Below are positions 1 through 15,341 of a DNA stretch of 64,000 nucleotides, in pieces. Location of the stretch: positions 1 through 64,000 of the forward strand of contig NZ_JOAG01000016.1 in NCBI RefSeq assembly GCF_000725485.1, in the 5' to 3' direction. The notes below the pieces were generated by a model that did not search any database, was not told where the DNA came from, and saw only the letters and a list, made by a program, of their open reading frames with translations. The translations under genes were made by a program, and so were the position numbers. This DNA comes from Nonomuraea candida. GTDB lineage: Bacteria; Actinomycetota; Actinomycetes; Streptosporangiales; Streptosporangiaceae. Position 1 is the first letter of the stretch. Each line of letters starts with the position of its first letter.

Positions 1-127
1 CGAGGTGCTCTCCAGCGACGGCATGTCCATCGAGATGCGCGACACCGACGAGGACGTCTTCCGCGCCGCGGAGGAGCTCGGTATCGACCTGTCCCGGCGT
101 GAGCCGAGCAGCGTGGAAGAAGTCTGA
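1..127 (+). CDS. rpoB: RNA polymerase beta subunit, C-terminal end (partial)
   Basis: The frame beginning at base 2 reads to a TGA at 125-127 and gives 41 residues ending in an acidic tail ([12 protein letters not shown]). This matches the extreme C-terminus of actinobacterial RpoB, including the [17 protein letters not shown] stretch. The rest of the gene lies to the left of the window. Only 17 bp separate it from rpoC, the standard rpoBC arrangement, so the two are cotranscribed. No catalytic residue is visible in this fragment. Confidence 0.93.
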   Translation, partial: EVLSSDGMSIEMRDTDEDVFRAAEELGIDLSRREPSSVEEV

Positions 128-144
128 GGGGGAGATCGCACACA

Positions 145-4020
<3,876 letters not shown>

Positions 4021-4031
4021 TCGCGCTGAGT

Positions 4032-4070
4032 GACGCGCCCGGCCTCTCTCCTTGAGAGGCCGGGCGCGTC
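4032..4070 (+). terminator. rpoBC operon terminator hairpin
   Basis: A perfect 17-bp inverted repeat (left arm GACGCGCCCGGCCTCTC, 4032-4048; right arm 4054-4070) closes on the loop TCCTT, starting 12 bp after the rpoC stop. It is followed by GCGTTTCGGG rather than a long T run. Such strong hairpins with little U-tract are common terminators in actinomycetes. Confidence 0.9.
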
Positions 4071-4095
4071 GCGTTTCGGGGGTCGTTCCGGCGGA

Positions 4096-4201
4096 GGCTG
4101 AGGATCTTGCGGGGAGACGCGGGCTCTCGGTTCGTTACGGCGGTGCCGTGGTTCCCCCAGACGCCGTACGGGGCTGAGGACCTTCCAGGGAGACGCGGGC
4201 T
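4096..4201. repeat. Pair of 30-bp direct repeats downstream of rpoC
   Basis: Two copies of a 30-bp sequence (4096-4125 and 4172-4201) start with GGCTGAGGA and end with GGGAGACGCGGGCT. They match at 27 of 30 positions and begin 76 bp apart. They fill most of the gap between the rpoC terminator and the 3' end of the minus-strand gene at 4266. I see no reading frame or promoter in 4071-4265. Confidence 0.7.
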
Positions 4202-4265
4202 GAGCCCTTCAGCGGCGGGCCGCCGTCACGGCGCCACGCCGGCCGGGTTCCGTGGTCCGAGCCGG

Positions 4266-4634
4266 TCAGAAGAGGCCCTTGATCTTGGTGATGGCGTCGG
4301 TGACGGCCGTCACGCTGCCCGCGGCCATCGTCAGGCTGTTCAGGAACAGGCTCAGGCGCCTGGGACTCGGCTGCTCCGACTCCGTCTCCTCCTGGAGCGC
4401 CTCCACCGCGTCCGCGGCCGTCTGCGGGTCGGCGAGATGGGCCCGGTAGCGCGTGACCAGCGTGCTCAGCTCGCCGATCAGGGCCCGCAGCTCCTCCTGC
4501 TGCGTCGTGGGGCCGCCGTAGTTGTACGTCGCGCCGAAGTGGGAGCCGGACTCGGCGGTGCCGAAGTTGATGCCGTGCTGCTGTCCGCCGGTGAAGTGCA
4601 CGCCCTCGCGGTGGCGTGACGGGTCTTCGCTCAT
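4266..4634 (-). CDS. Small helical protein with N-terminal GGQQHGINFG motif
   Basis: This is a 122-residue protein of unknown function. Residues 16-35 carry GGQQHGINFG followed by GSHFGA, then YNYGG. The same motif occurs at the C-terminus of the protein encoded just upstream. The rest is predicted helical: a Leu/Glu-rich stretch at about 46-85, and an amphipathic to hydrophobic C-terminal helix (about 95-122, ending ITKIKGLF) that could touch a membrane. The ATG overlaps the upstream stop in an ATGA, so the two are translationally coupled. I recall small actinobacterial proteins with a Gly-rich head and a three-helix tail (DUF5955-like), but the match is tentative. A role as signalling partner of the FHA protein is inference. 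Confidence 0.85.
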   Translation of the reverse strand: MSEDPSRHREGVHFTGGQQHGINFGTAESGSHFGATYNYGGPTTQQEELRALIGELSTLVTRYRAHLADPQTAADAVEALQEETESEQPSPRRLSLFLNSLTMAAGSVTAVTDAITKIKGLF

Positions 4635-4726
4635 GGGGTGCCGCCCTTCTGAGGTTGGCCGGTTCTGGCGCCGAAGTGGGAGCCGGCCTCGGCCTTGCCG
4701 AAGTTGATGCCGTGCTGCTGGCCGCC
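4531..4726. repeat. 59-bp direct repeat encoding the shared motif
   Basis: Two 59-bp copies (4531-4589 and 4668-4726) differ at only about four positions. Each encodes, on the minus strand, the GGQQHGINFG...GSHFGA motif: one copy near the N-terminus of the small protein, the other at the C-terminus of the FHA protein. The nucleotide similarity exceeds what protein-level conservation needs, which suggests a recent local duplication or gene conversion. Confidence 0.85.
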
Positions 4727-6631
4727 GCTGATGGTGACCTTGTTGTTGGTGATCTGGGTGATGCGCGCGGCCGCCTCGCCGGTGTCGATGTTGTGCTCGG
4801 CGAGGAACCTGGCCAGGCCCTTGTCCACGGCTTCGAGCACGACCTTGTCGAACATCTCGACGTCGCGGGTGATGAAGAAGCGCCGCGGGTCGTCTCCCAT
4901 GGCCATCTCGCGCACGCTGTAATGGGCGCCGTAGTCGTACAGGCCGTGGCCCTGGATGACGGCGCGGTCGTCGCGCTCCTGGCGGCGTCTGGCGGCGCCG
5001 CGCCCCCAGAGGCGGGCCAGGCGCAGCGGGGCCGTCACCAGGCGGGGGACGGCCTGGGCGGCGCCGTGGGTCAGCGCGACGAACAGGCCGGTCAGCAGGT
5101 CCGAGGAGACCCTGTCGACCAGGGAGTACTCCGGGGCCAGCGGATACAGCTCGTACGTCGAGCCCTCCAGGAAGAGGGAGCCGCGCAGCCGTACCGCGCG
5201 CAGGAAGATCGTCACGACGAGCTGGCCGCCCCAGCCGATGACCTCCACGCACAGATAGGCGCGCGCCGAGGACTCGGGAGCGCGGGACACCGCGCGGACG
5301 AGCTCGGAGTCCACCGTGGTCACCGGCGGAGCCAGCCGGTCGGGCAGCAGCTCGGAGGCGTGGTTGATGTCCACGCCGTTGATGAACAGCCGCTCGGAGA
5401 TGCCCAGGTTGGGCAGGCCGGTGGCGGCGATCTCCCTGGCCAGGCAGGCGTGCACGTCGTCGGAGTGGAAGGGCCTGGGCGGTTTGCCCTCCTGCGCCAC
5501 CTTGGTGATGTCGATGGCGAAGGACCAGCCGTGGTCGTGCGGGAACCCGCAGCCGACGAAGGGCAAGTAGTCGGTGAAGACCACCACGTTGCCCCGCTGG
5601 GCCCTGGTCAGGCGGGCGACCTCGCGGCGGGCGGCGGCGGAGACCGGGGAGGGCGCCTCGGCCACGGAGAAGCGGCGGGCGGACAGCCGCCGGCCGAGCA
5701 CGACCACCCGCGTGTGGAAGACGTGCGCCGCCACCACCAGCCAGGCGAGCGCCAGCGGTAACAGGACGAGCGGCGCGAGCCGCAGCAGCCCGGAGCCGCC
5801 GAGAGCACCCAGGTCGTCCAGGTCGTTGACGGAGTCGAGCGCGTCCAGGTCGGGCAGCGCGCCGGCCACGCCCGCAGCCAGGAGCGCGATCGTGCCCGCG
5901 CCGATGAGCAGCAGGAGCACGTCGCGGGCGGTGCGGCGGCGCTCGGCGGCCAGCGCGTGCTTGAGCACGGCGGGCAGGTCCACGCCGTAGGAGGGGGCGC
6001 AGGCGCGGAAGGGGTGGCCCAGCGTCTCGTCGATGACCGCGCGGGCGAAGGGCTCGCTGATGTGGGCGGCGGCGCACAGGTAACGGGTGGTGTTCGTGGG
6101 CCGCTGGATCGGCGCGGAGGTGGTGTGGTGCTCGTCCGGGACGCCCCCGCCCTGGATCTGCAGCACCGCCTCGACCCCGCCCATGCGGACGCGTTCGCCG
6201 ACGGGCAGGCGTACGGGCTGGTGGATGCGGGTGCCGTTGACCCAGGTGCCGTTGGTGGAGTCGCAGTCGGCGATCCACGCCGAGCCGCCGGCCAGCCAGA
6301 CCCTGGCGTGCCTGCGGCTGATCTCCTGGGAGTCGATGCGCAGCGGGGCCGTGCGGCCGATCTCGGCGGGCACCTCTGAGACGGGCAGGCGCAGGCCGCG
6401 CAGCTCGCGGGGGCGGACGAGGACGAGTTCGAAGGGGGAGATGGGGGAGCCCGGCCAGGGCCGGTCGGCCGCCTCAGACAAGGAGCCCTCCACGCCGGCG
6501 TGGCCGGAGCTTCCGACGCCGCCCGATCGCCGGTCGGCACTGCCGGCCCGGGTGGTCTGGGGGGTCTGGGCGGCCTGGGTGGTCTCGGTGGTGCGGGGGG
6601 TCTGGGCGGTCGTCCCGGAGGCGTCGGTCAA
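4631..6631 (-). CDS. FHA-domain membrane protein with C-terminal GGQQHGINFG motif
   Basis: This 666-residue protein starts with a Thr/Ala/Gln-rich low-complexity segment (1-60), then an FHA phosphothreonine-binding domain (about 66-160). The FHA signature is complete: EIGR, ISRRH and STNGTWVNG. Two membrane helices follow at about 237-259 and 282-306, then a soluble domain of some 340 residues that I cannot assign. The extreme C-terminus (636-655) carries GGQQHGINFG...GSHFGA, repeated in the adjacent small protein. FHA domains normally read Ser/Thr kinase signals, so a phospho-regulated membrane scaffold is plausible; the output is unknown. The start is uncertain: the longest frame uses TTG with no good ribosome binding site, and a start inside the low-complexity segment is possible. 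Confidence 0.88.
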   Translation of the reverse strand: MTDASGTTAQTPRTTETTQAAQTPQTTRAGSADRRSGGVGSSGHAGVEGSLSEAADRPWPGSPISPFELVLVRPRELRGLRLPVSEVPAEIGRTAPLRIDSQEISRRHARVWLAGGSAWIADCDSTNGTWVNGTRIHQPVRLPVGERVRMGGVEAVLQIQGGGVPDEHHTTSAPIQRPTNTTRYLCAAAHISEPFARAVIDETLGHPFRACAPSYGVDLPAVLKHALAAERRRTARDVLLLLIGAGTIALLAAGVAGALPDLDALDSVNDLDDLGALGGSGLLRLAPLVLLPLALAWLVVAAHVFHTRVVVLGRRLSARRFSVAEAPSPVSAAARREVARLTRAQRGNVVVFTDYLPFVGCGFPHDHGWSFAIDITKVAQEGKPPRPFHSDDVHACLAREIAATGLPNLGISERLFINGVDINHASELLPDRLAPPVTTVDSELVRAVSRAPESSARAYLCVEVIGWGGQLVVTIFLRAVRLRGSLFLEGSTYELYPLAPEYSLVDRVSSDLLTGLFVALTHGAAQAVPRLVTAPLRLARLWGRGAARRRQERDDRAVIQGHGLYDYGAHYSVREMAMGDDPRRFFITRDVEMFDKVVLEAVDKGLARFLAEHNIDTGEAAARITQITNNKVTISGGQQHGINFGKAEAGSHFGARTGQPQKGGTP

Positions 6632-6716
6632 GGAGCATCGACATGGGGGTCATCCCTCTCGACGTGTCGCCAGATGACGGTATCCGGACAGTGAGGCGAC
6701 CGCTTCAGGGAGTGAC

Positions 6717-6732
6717 CTAGGGATCACCCTAG
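6717..6732. promoter_or_regulatory. Palindromic operator candidate, FHA gene/rpsL divergent region
   Basis: CTAGGGATCACCCTAG is a perfect 6-bp inverted repeat with a 4-bp centre. It lies about 90 bp upstream of the minus-strand FHA gene and about 180 bp before the rpsL promoter. The geometry suits a dimeric repressor. No cognate regulator is encoded nearby. Confidence 0.4.
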
Positions 6733-6895
6733 CCCCGGCCGTGGAGTCTTCACCTTTCCGATGCCGGAGCTTCGGCGAAGAGCTCGCGAGTTGGTCGCGA
6801 AGGCCGATATCATGGTCGGCGGAGCTGTAGATGGGCTGGATGAAAAGGCCCCGGCGACCCGGAGTGGCAAGACTTGTCGGTCTTGTCGCGCCGTT

Positions 6896-6924
6896 TTGAC
6901 GTGTCGCTGGGGGCTGGGTAGTCT
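6896..6924 (+). promoter_or_regulatory. str operon promoter (rpsL-rpsG-fusA)
   Basis: A -35 TTGACG (6896-6901), a 17-bp spacer and a -10 TAGTCT (6919-6924) form a good vegetative promoter. Transcription would start near 6931, giving a leader of about 220 nt before rpsL. The leader opens with a small hairpin, GCCCGT/ACGGGC (6935-6952). No other gene is seen in 6632-7152. Confidence 0.75.
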
Positions 6925-7152
6925 TGAGCATCGTGCCCGTCTTCTAACGGGCTCTCGACCGTGCGCTCAATTACGGGCGCGGGACGGCTTCCTGGCTCGT
7001 AATCCTCGCGGACGTGTCTGTGCGACTAGCGCGACACGCCCGAGCGCGGGGGCACCGAGACAAGAAAAACCAGCAGGTCATGACACCGGCAGCACCTGCG
7101 AAAAGCAAGACCTGATGACGTAACACCGGCCAAGGCACGAAACGGAGTGGCA

Positions 7153-7527
7153 GTGCCCACTATTCAGCAGTTGGTCCGCAAGGGCCGGCAGGACAAGGTC
7201 GCCAAGACCAAGACTCCTGCCCTCAAGGGGAGTCCGCAGCGGCGCGGCGTGTGCCAGCGCGTTTACACCACGACTCCGAAGAAGCCCAACTCGGCACTGC
7301 GCAAGGTGGCCCGCGTTCGGCTCACGAACGGCATCGAGGTCACGGCCTACATCCCCGGTGTCGGCCACAACCTTCAGGAGCACTCCATCGTGCTCGTGCG
7401 TGGCGGTCGTGTGAAGGACCTGCCTGGTGTTCGCTACAAGATCATCCGTGGTTCGCTGGACACCCAGGGTGTCCGCAACCGCAAGCAGGCCCGCAGCCGC
7501 TACGGCGCGAAGAAGGAGAAGAGCTAA
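7153..7527 (+). CDS. rpsL: 30S ribosomal protein S12
   Basis: S12 sits at the decoding centre of the 30S subunit. The protein is 124 residues when started at the GTG at 7153 ([11 protein letters not shown]), the family length. A GTG two codons upstream (7147) overlaps the GGAG ribosome binding site at 7144-7147 and is rejected. The streptomycin-determining region is wild type: [14 protein letters not shown] with Lys43 (counting Met), and [10 protein letters not shown] with Lys88 and Pro91, so ribosomal streptomycin resistance is not expected from this gene. First gene of the str operon, 2 bp before rpsG. Confidence 0.97.
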   Translation: MPTIQQLVRKGRQDKVAKTKTPALKGSPQRRGVCQRVYTTTPKKPNSALRKVARVRLTNGIEVTAYIPGVGHNLQEHSIVLVRGGRVKDLPGVRYKIIRGSLDTQGVRNRKQARSRYGAKKEKS

Positions 7528-7529
7528 CA

Positions 7530-8000
7530 ATGCCTCGTAAGGGTTCTCCTGGCCGTCGTCAGCTCATGTCTGACCCGGTTTACAGCTCGCCGCTGGTGAC
7601 CGCCCTGATCAACAAGGTGCTCCTGGACGGCAAGCGCTCCATCGCGCAGTCGATCGTCTACGGCGCCCTTGAGGGCTGCAGGGAGAAGACGGGCAACGAC
7701 CCGGTCGTCACCCTGAAGCGCGCGCTTGACAACGTCAAGCCCACCCTTGAGGTCCGCAGCCGTCGGGTCGGTGGCGCGACCTACCAGGTGCCGGTCGAGG
7801 TGCGCGCCGCGCGCAGCACCACCCTGGCCCTGCGCTGGCTGGTGCAGTACTCCCGCGCCCGCCGCGAGAAGACCATGACCGAGCGCCTCATGAACGAGCT
7901 CCTCGACGCCAGCAACGGCCTCGGGGCGAGCGTCAAGAAGCGCGAGGACACCCACAAGATGGCCGAGTCCAACAAGGCCTTCGCTCACTACCGCTGGTAG
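7530..8000 (+). CDS. rpsG: 30S ribosomal protein S7
   Basis: S7 nucleates assembly of the 30S head and contacts the E-site tRNA. The product is 156 residues, starting [23 protein letters not shown] and ending with the usual [13 protein letters not shown]. The ATG lies 2 bp after the rpsL stop and is preceded by AAGGAGAAGAG inside rpsL, so the two are coupled. fusA follows after 33 bp. Confidence 0.97.
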   Translation: MPRKGSPGRRQLMSDPVYSSPLVTALINKVLLDGKRSIAQSIVYGALEGCREKTGNDPVVTLKRALDNVKPTLEVRSRRVGGATYQVPVEVRAARSTTLALRWLVQYSRARREKTMTERLMNELLDASNGLGASVKKREDTHKMAESNKAFAHYRW

Positions 8001-8033
8001 TGGGATCGACGAGACGACGAGGACGCGAGAGAA

Positions 8034-10133
<2,100 letters not shown>

Positions 10134-10141
10134 TTTCCGAT

Positions 10142-10211
10142 CCGATCCCGCGAGGGATCGGGCCGGGACTTCTGTCCTGGTCCCTGGTGGGGTGGTGCGA
10201 GCCACCCCGCC
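10142..10211 (+). terminator. Two hairpins between fusA and tuf
   Basis: The first hairpin (10142-10161) has an 8-bp perfect stem CCGATCCC/GGGATCGG with a GCGA loop. The second (10186-10211) has a 10-bp stem around GGGGTGG/CCACCCC with one G-T pair. Neither has a T run. They may attenuate or process the transcript and so allow separate tuf expression; I find no convincing -35/-10 pair for tuf in 10134-10283. Confidence 0.55.
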
Positions 10212-10283
10212 GCCAAGGGGTTCGGGAGTTCCCGGGCCCGAGTGTGTAGACGAAAGTCAGTCAGATTCTCAAGGAGAGAACCA

Positions 10284-11477
<1,194 letters not shown>

Positions 11478-11492
11478 CTAGACCGTCGGGGC

Positions 11493-11525
11493 GGCGGTCG
11501 GCCCCGCACCTTCGGGCCGGCCGCC
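11493..11525 (+). terminator. tuf terminator hairpin
   Basis: A 12-bp stem (GGCGGTCGGCCC, 11493-11504, with GGGCCGGCCGCC, 11514-11525; one T-G pair) closes on a 9-nt loop 15 bp after the tuf stop. There is no T run, as often in actinomycetes. It separates the str and S10 operons. Confidence 0.8.
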
Positions 11526-11552
11526 GCACCGTGTAGGGCCCCATGCAAGGCG

Positions 11553-11648
11553 CCGTGATCCAGCAGTCGCTTCGGCCAACGAGCGAAGGCGAGTGACCGA
11601 AGTCACTGCCGGATCACGGAAGAAAAGGCAGATCGACTACGTCTGCCT
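11553..11648 (+). promoter_or_regulatory. Structured leader upstream of the S10 operon
   Basis: An outer helix CCGTGATCC (11553-11561) with GGATCACGG (11611-11619) encloses two small hairpins: TCGCT/AGCGA (11567-11586) and AGTGAC/GTCACT with a CGAA loop (11592-11607). Together they form a possible three-way junction. A further 7-bp hairpin AGGCAGA/TCTGCCT follows at 11626-11648. rpsJ starts about 95 nt later. The fold suggests an autoregulatory leader like the S10 leader of E. coli, but no known actinobacterial motif was recognised. No clear promoter was found in 11526-11743. Confidence 0.55.
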
Positions 11649-11743
11649 CGTGGGGTTAATGCGGGGTTTCACCTGCATGAACACACAGCGGCACAGGCCG
11701 CACGATACTTTTTCAGACGACAGCGAAGGACACCGAGGCCACT

Positions 11744-12052
11744 ATGGCGGGACAGAAGATCCGCATTCGGCTCAAGGCCTATGACCACGAGGTCATCGAC
11801 AGCTCGGCCAAGAAGATCGTCGAGACGGTGACGCGGACTGGCGCGAAGGTCGCAGGCCCGGTGCCGCTGCCGACCGAGAAGAACGTGTACTGCGTCATCC
11901 GCTCGCCGCACAAGTACAAGGACAGCCGCGAGCACTTCGAGATGCGCACGCACAAGCGGCTGATTGACATCATCGACCCGACCCCCAAGACCGTCGACTC
12001 GCTCATGCGGCTCGACCTCCCCGCGGGTGTCGACATTTCGATCAAGCTCTGA
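11744..12052 (+). CDS. rpsJ: 30S ribosomal protein S10
   Basis: S10 (102 residues, [21 protein letters not shown]) binds the 30S head and, in other bacteria, pairs with NusB in antitermination. The sequence is fully conserved, including HFEMRTHKR and the C-terminal [11 protein letters not shown]. It opens the S10 operon; rplC follows after 14 bp. The ATG is preceded by GCGAAGGACACCGAGGCCACT, only a modest ribosome binding site. Confidence 0.97.
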   Translation: MAGQKIRIRLKAYDHEVIDSSAKKIVETVTRTGAKVAGPVPLPTEKNVYCVIRSPHKYKDSREHFEMRTHKRLIDIIDPTPKTVDSLMRLDLPAGVDISIKL

Positions 12053-12066
12053 GGGAACGCACTGAC

Positions 12067-12720
12067 ATGGCTAAGACGATCAAGGGTGTCCTGGGCAAGA
12101 AGCTCGGCATGACCCAGGTCTTCGACGCGGACAACCGGATGGTTCCGGTCACCGTGGTCGAGGCCGGTCCGTGCGTGGTGACCCGCGTCCGCACCGCAGA
12201 GAAGGACGGCTACTCCGCCATCCAGCTCGGCTTCGGGCAGGTCGACCCCCGGAAGGTCAACAAGCCGCTCGGCGACTACCTGCGTAAGCACGACATCACC
12301 CCGCGCCGTTACTTCGCGGAGATCCGCACCGACGACGCGAGCGACTACACCCTGGGCCAGGAGCTGCTGGCCGACACCTTCGAGGCGGGCCAGTTCGTCG
12401 ATGTGACGGGCAAGAGCAAGGGCAAGGGCTTCGCCGGTGTCATGAAGCGGCACGGCTTCGGTGGTCTGGGCGCGTCGCACGGTACGCAGCGCAAGCACCG
12501 TTCGCCGGGTTCCATCGGTGGCTGCGCCACCCCGGGCCGCGTTTTCAAGGGTCTGCGCATGGCTGGCCGGATGGGTAACGTCCGTACCACCGTGCAGAGC
12601 CTCAAGATTCACGCCGTGGACGCCGAGAAGGGCCTCATCCTGATCAAGGGTGCGATCCCCGGCGCCAACGGCAGCCTGGTCCTCGTCCGCACCGCTGCCA
12701 AGAAGGGGGCTGCCAAGTGA
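12067..12720 (+). CDS. rplC: 50S ribosomal protein L3
   Basis: L3 is a primary 23S rRNA binder whose extended loop reaches the peptidyl transferase centre. The 217 residues begin [20 protein letters not shown] and include the methylated-Gln-type loop region [31 protein letters not shown]. Its TGA overlaps the GTG of rplD by 4 nt. Confidence 0.97.
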   Translation: MAKTIKGVLGKKLGMTQVFDADNRMVPVTVVEAGPCVVTRVRTAEKDGYSAIQLGFGQVDPRKVNKPLGDYLRKHDITPRRYFAEIRTDDASDYTLGQELLADTFEAGQFVDVTGKSKGKGFAGVMKRHGFGGLGASHGTQRKHRSPGSIGGCATPGRVFKGLRMAGRMGNVRTTVQSLKIHAVDAEKGLILIKGAIPGANGSLVLVRTAAKKGAAK

Positions 12721-13364
12721 GCACCACTATTGACGTCCTCGACGCCAGCGGCGCGAAGGCCGGCACGGTTGACCTGCCCGAAGACGTCTTCGGCGCCAAG
12801 GTCAACGTTCCGCTGATCCACCAGGTGGTCGTGGCCCAGCTCGCCGCTCGCCGGCAGGGCACCCACAAGGCCAAGACCCGTGGTGAGGTCTCCGGCGGCG
12901 GCAAGAAGCCGTACCGCCAGAAGGGCACCGGCCGCGCCCGTCAGGGCTCGACCCGCGCGCCGCAGTTCACCGGCGGTGGCACCGTCCACGGCCCCGTGCC
13001 GCGCGACTACTCGCAGCGCACGCCCAAGAAGATGAAGGCCGCCGCCCTGCGCGGCGCCCTGTCGGACCGGGCGAGCGGCAACCGCGTGCACGTGGTGAGC
13101 TCCCTGGTCTCGGGCGAGACGCCCAAGACCAAGGCCGCGCTGGAGGCCCTGCGCAAGATCACCCAGGCTCCGCGCGTCCTCGTCGTGGTCGACGCGGACG
13201 ACGAGCTGACCTGGCTGAGCCTGCGCAACGCTCCCGAGGTCCACCTGCTGGACGCCGGGCAGCTCAACACCTACGACGTGCTCGTGCACGACGACGTGGT
13301 CTTCACCCAGGAGGCGTACGACCAGGTCGTGGCGCGGCTGAGTGGCGGGAAGGAAGACGCCTGA
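12717..13364 (+). CDS. rplD: 50S ribosomal protein L4
   Basis: L4 (215 residues) lines the exit tunnel; its loop [16 protein letters not shown] is intact, the site of macrolide-resistance changes in other bacteria. In E. coli L4 represses the S10 operon through its leader, which gives context to the structured leader at 11553. The GTG start overlaps the rplC stop (GTGA) and the stop overlaps rplW by 1 nt (TGATG). Confidence 0.96.
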   Translation: MSTTIDVLDASGAKAGTVDLPEDVFGAKVNVPLIHQVVVAQLAARRQGTHKAKTRGEVSGGGKKPYRQKGTGRARQGSTRAPQFTGGGTVHGPVPRDYSQRTPKKMKAAALRGALSDRASGNRVHVVSSLVSGETPKTKAALEALRKITQAPRVLVVVDADDELTWLSLRNAPEVHLLDAGQLNTYDVLVHDDVVFTQEAYDQVVARLSGGKEDA

Positions 13365-13729
13365 TGGAGAACACCACCGAACCGCAGGACGTCGCCCAGG
13401 CCGCCGAGTCCGAGGTCAAGGGGCGGATGAAGCGGGTCACCGACCCGCGCGACGTCATCATCAAGCCGGTTGTCTCCGAGAAGAGCTACGGTCTGATCGA
13501 CGAGAACAACAAGTACACGTTCCTGGTGAAGAAGACCGCGAACAAGACCCAGGTCAAGATCGCCGTTGAGCAGATCTTCGGGGTCAAGGTCACCAGCGTG
13601 AACACCATCAACCGGCAGGGCAAGCGCAAGCGGACCCGGACCGGTTTCGGCAAGCGTCCCGACACCAAGCGCGCGATCGTGAGCCTGGTCGAGGGCGATC
13701 GGATCGACATCTTCGGTCAGATCGGCTAG
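13364..13729 (+). CDS. rplW: 50S ribosomal protein L23
   Basis: L23 (121 residues) sits at the tunnel exit and is the docking site for trigger factor and SRP. The core from [15 protein letters not shown] onward is standard. About 27 residues precede it ([20 protein letters not shown]), an acidic extension. The ATG at 13364 shares one base with the rplD stop, which supports this start, although an internal ATG (MKRVTDPRD) could also serve. Confidence 0.94.
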   Translation: MENTTEPQDVAQAAESEVKGRMKRVTDPRDVIIKPVVSEKSYGLIDENNKYTFLVKKTANKTQVKIAVEQIFGVKVTSVNTINRQGKRKRTRTGFGKRPDTKRAIVSLVEGDRIDIFGQIG

Positions 13730-13744
13730 CGGCCATAGAAGTGA

Positions 13745-13804
13745 GCGCGGGCCGGATCGGCTCGCGCGGGGCTGAGACCGTCGCACTCAGGTGCGGCGGG
13801 CTCA
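13745..13804 (+). other. Two hairpins in the rplW-rplB spacer
   Basis: The 107-bp spacer holds a 10-bp stem (13745-13767, GCGCGGGCCG with CGGCTCGCGC, one G-T pair) and a longer hairpin (13773-13804) with CGCAC/GTGCG around a TCAG loop, continued by CCG/CGG and TGAG/CTCA across single mismatches. They may be RNA processing or attenuation sites within the S10 transcript. Confidence 0.5.
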
Positions 13805-13836
13805 CCCATGTAACCGACGAAGGATGAACGAAAAAG

Positions 13837-14673
13837 ATGGGCATCCGTAAGTACAAGCCGACGACTCCGGGTCGCCGCGGATCGAGTGTCTCGGACTTCT
13901 CCGAGATCACCCGCAGCACCCCTGAGAAGTCGCTGCTTGCGCCCCTTCACAGCAAGGGCGGCCGCAACGTACACGGCCGAGTCACCGCTCGCCACCAGGG
14001 CGGCGGTCACAAGCGCGCCTACCGGATCATCGACTTCCGTAGGCATGACAAGGACGGCATCCCGGCCAAGGTCGCTCACATCGAGTACGACCCCAACCGC
14101 ACCGCCAACATCGCTCTGCTCCACTACGCCGACGGTGAGAAGCGCTACATCATCGCGCCGACCGGCCTCAAGCAGGGTGACCGCATCGAGAACGGTCCCG
14201 CCGCCGACATCAAGCCCGGCAACTGCCTGCCGCTGCGCAACATCCCGACCGGTACCTTCATCCACGCGGTGGAGCTCCGTCCGGGTGGTGGCGCCAAGCT
14301 CGGCCGTTCCGCCGGCGCCCAGATCCAGCTGCTCGCCAAGGAGGGCACCTACGCCACGCTGCGTATGCCGTCCGGCGAGATGCGCATGGTCGACGTGCGC
14401 TGCCGCGCGACGGTCGGCCAGGTGGGCAACGCCGAGCAGGCCAACATCAACTGGGGCAAGGCCGGCCGCATGAGGTGGAAGGGCAAGCGCCCGACCGTCC
14501 GTGGTGTCGCGATGAACCCCGTCGACCACCCGCACGGTGGTGGTGAGGGTAAGACCTCCGGTGGTCGTCACCCGGTGAACCCCAAGGGCAAGCCCGAGGG
14601 CCGTACCCGTCAGGCGAACAAGGCCAGCGACAGGCTGATCATCCGCCGTCGGTCGAAGAGGAAGAAGCGGTAG
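13837..14673 (+). CDS. rplB: 50S ribosomal protein L2
   Basis: L2 (278 residues) is needed for subunit association and peptidyl transfer. It begins [20 protein letters not shown] and carries the conserved C-terminal block [24 protein letters not shown], whose His is the residue implicated in peptidyl transferase activity. It ends in RRRSKRKKR. rpsS follows after 11 bp. Confidence 0.97.
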   Translation: MGIRKYKPTTPGRRGSSVSDFSEITRSTPEKSLLAPLHSKGGRNVHGRVTARHQGGGHKRAYRIIDFRRHDKDGIPAKVAHIEYDPNRTANIALLHYADGEKRYIIAPTGLKQGDRIENGPAADIKPGNCLPLRNIPTGTFIHAVELRPGGGAKLGRSAGAQIQLLAKEGTYATLRMPSGEMRMVDVRCRATVGQVGNAEQANINWGKAGRMRWKGKRPTVRGVAMNPVDHPHGGGEGKTSGGRHPVNPKGKPEGRTRQANKASDRLIIRRRSKRKKR

Positions 14674-14684
14674 GAGCAGCCGAA

Positions 14685-14963
14685 ATGCCACGTAGCCTTA
14701 AGAAGGGTCCCTTCGTGGACGAGCACCTTCAGAAGAAGGTCGACGTCCAGAACGAAAAGGGCACCAAGAACGTCATCAAGACGTGGTCGCGGCGCTCCAT
14801 GATCGTCCCCGACATGCTCGGGCACACGATCGCCGTGCACGACGGCCGCAAGCACGTCCCGGTGTTCATCACCGAGTCCATGATCGGTCACAAGCTCGGA
14901 GAGTTCGCCCCGACGCGGACGTTCCGCAGCCACGTCAAGGAAGACCGCCGCAGCCGGCGGTAA
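14685..14963 (+). CDS. rpsS: 30S ribosomal protein S19
   Basis: S19 (92 residues, [15 protein letters not shown]) forms the S13-S19 complex at the top of the 30S head. Conserved [17 protein letters not shown] and [13 protein letters not shown] are present. Normal length; 24 bp before rplV, whose ribosome binding site is AGGAGAAAG. Confidence 0.97.
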   Translation: MPRSLKKGPFVDEHLQKKVDVQNEKGTKNVIKTWSRRSMIVPDMLGHTIAVHDGRKHVPVFITESMIGHKLGEFAPTRTFRSHVKEDRRSRR

Positions 14964-14987
14964 GCGTCCCGGAAGTAGGAGAAAGCG

Positions 14988-15341
14988 ATGGAAGCCAGGG
15001 CTCAGGCGCGGTTCGTCCGTGTCACGCCCCAGAAGGCCCGCCGTGTGGTGGACCTCATTCGCGGGCTGCCCGCTTCGGAGGCGCAGGCCGTGCTGCAGTT
15101 CGCTCCCCAGTCGGCGAGCGAGCCGATCTACAAGGTTCTCAGCAGCGCCATGGCGAACGCTGAGCACAACTTCGACCTCGACCCGCAGACGCTCGTCGTC
15201 AGCCGGGCGTGGGTCGACGAGGGCCCGACGCTGAAGCGGTTCCGCCCGCGTGCACAGGGTCGCGCCTATCGGATCAACAAGCGGACGAGCCACATCACTG
15301 TGATCGTGGAGTCCCGCGAGCCGAAGGGAAGGACCCGATAG
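14988..15341 (+). CDS. rplV: 50S ribosomal protein L22
   Basis: L22 (117 residues) spans the subunit and contributes the second tunnel constriction with L4. The beta-hairpin [26 protein letters not shown] is intact. Its TAG overlaps the GTG of rpsC by one base (TAGTG). Confidence 0.97.
   Translation: MEARAQARFVRVTPQKARRVVDLIRGLPASEAQAVLQFAPQSASEPIYKVLSSAMANAEHNFDLDPQTLVVSRAWVDEGPTLKRFRPRAQGRAYRINKRTSHITVIVESREPKGRTR

Noticed and set aside
4616..5761. Plus-strand frame of 381 codons opposite the FHA gene
   Set aside because: It is a Gly/Ala/Val/Asp-rich shadow; the minus strand holds the FHA and membrane-helix signatures.
10236..10250. GTGTGTAGACG as a tuf promoter -10
   Set aside because: The hexamer TAGACG lacks the final T and has no -35.
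11704..11709. GATACT as the rpsJ -10 box
   Set aside because: No -35 fits at 16-19 bp, and it would lie downstream of the structured leader.
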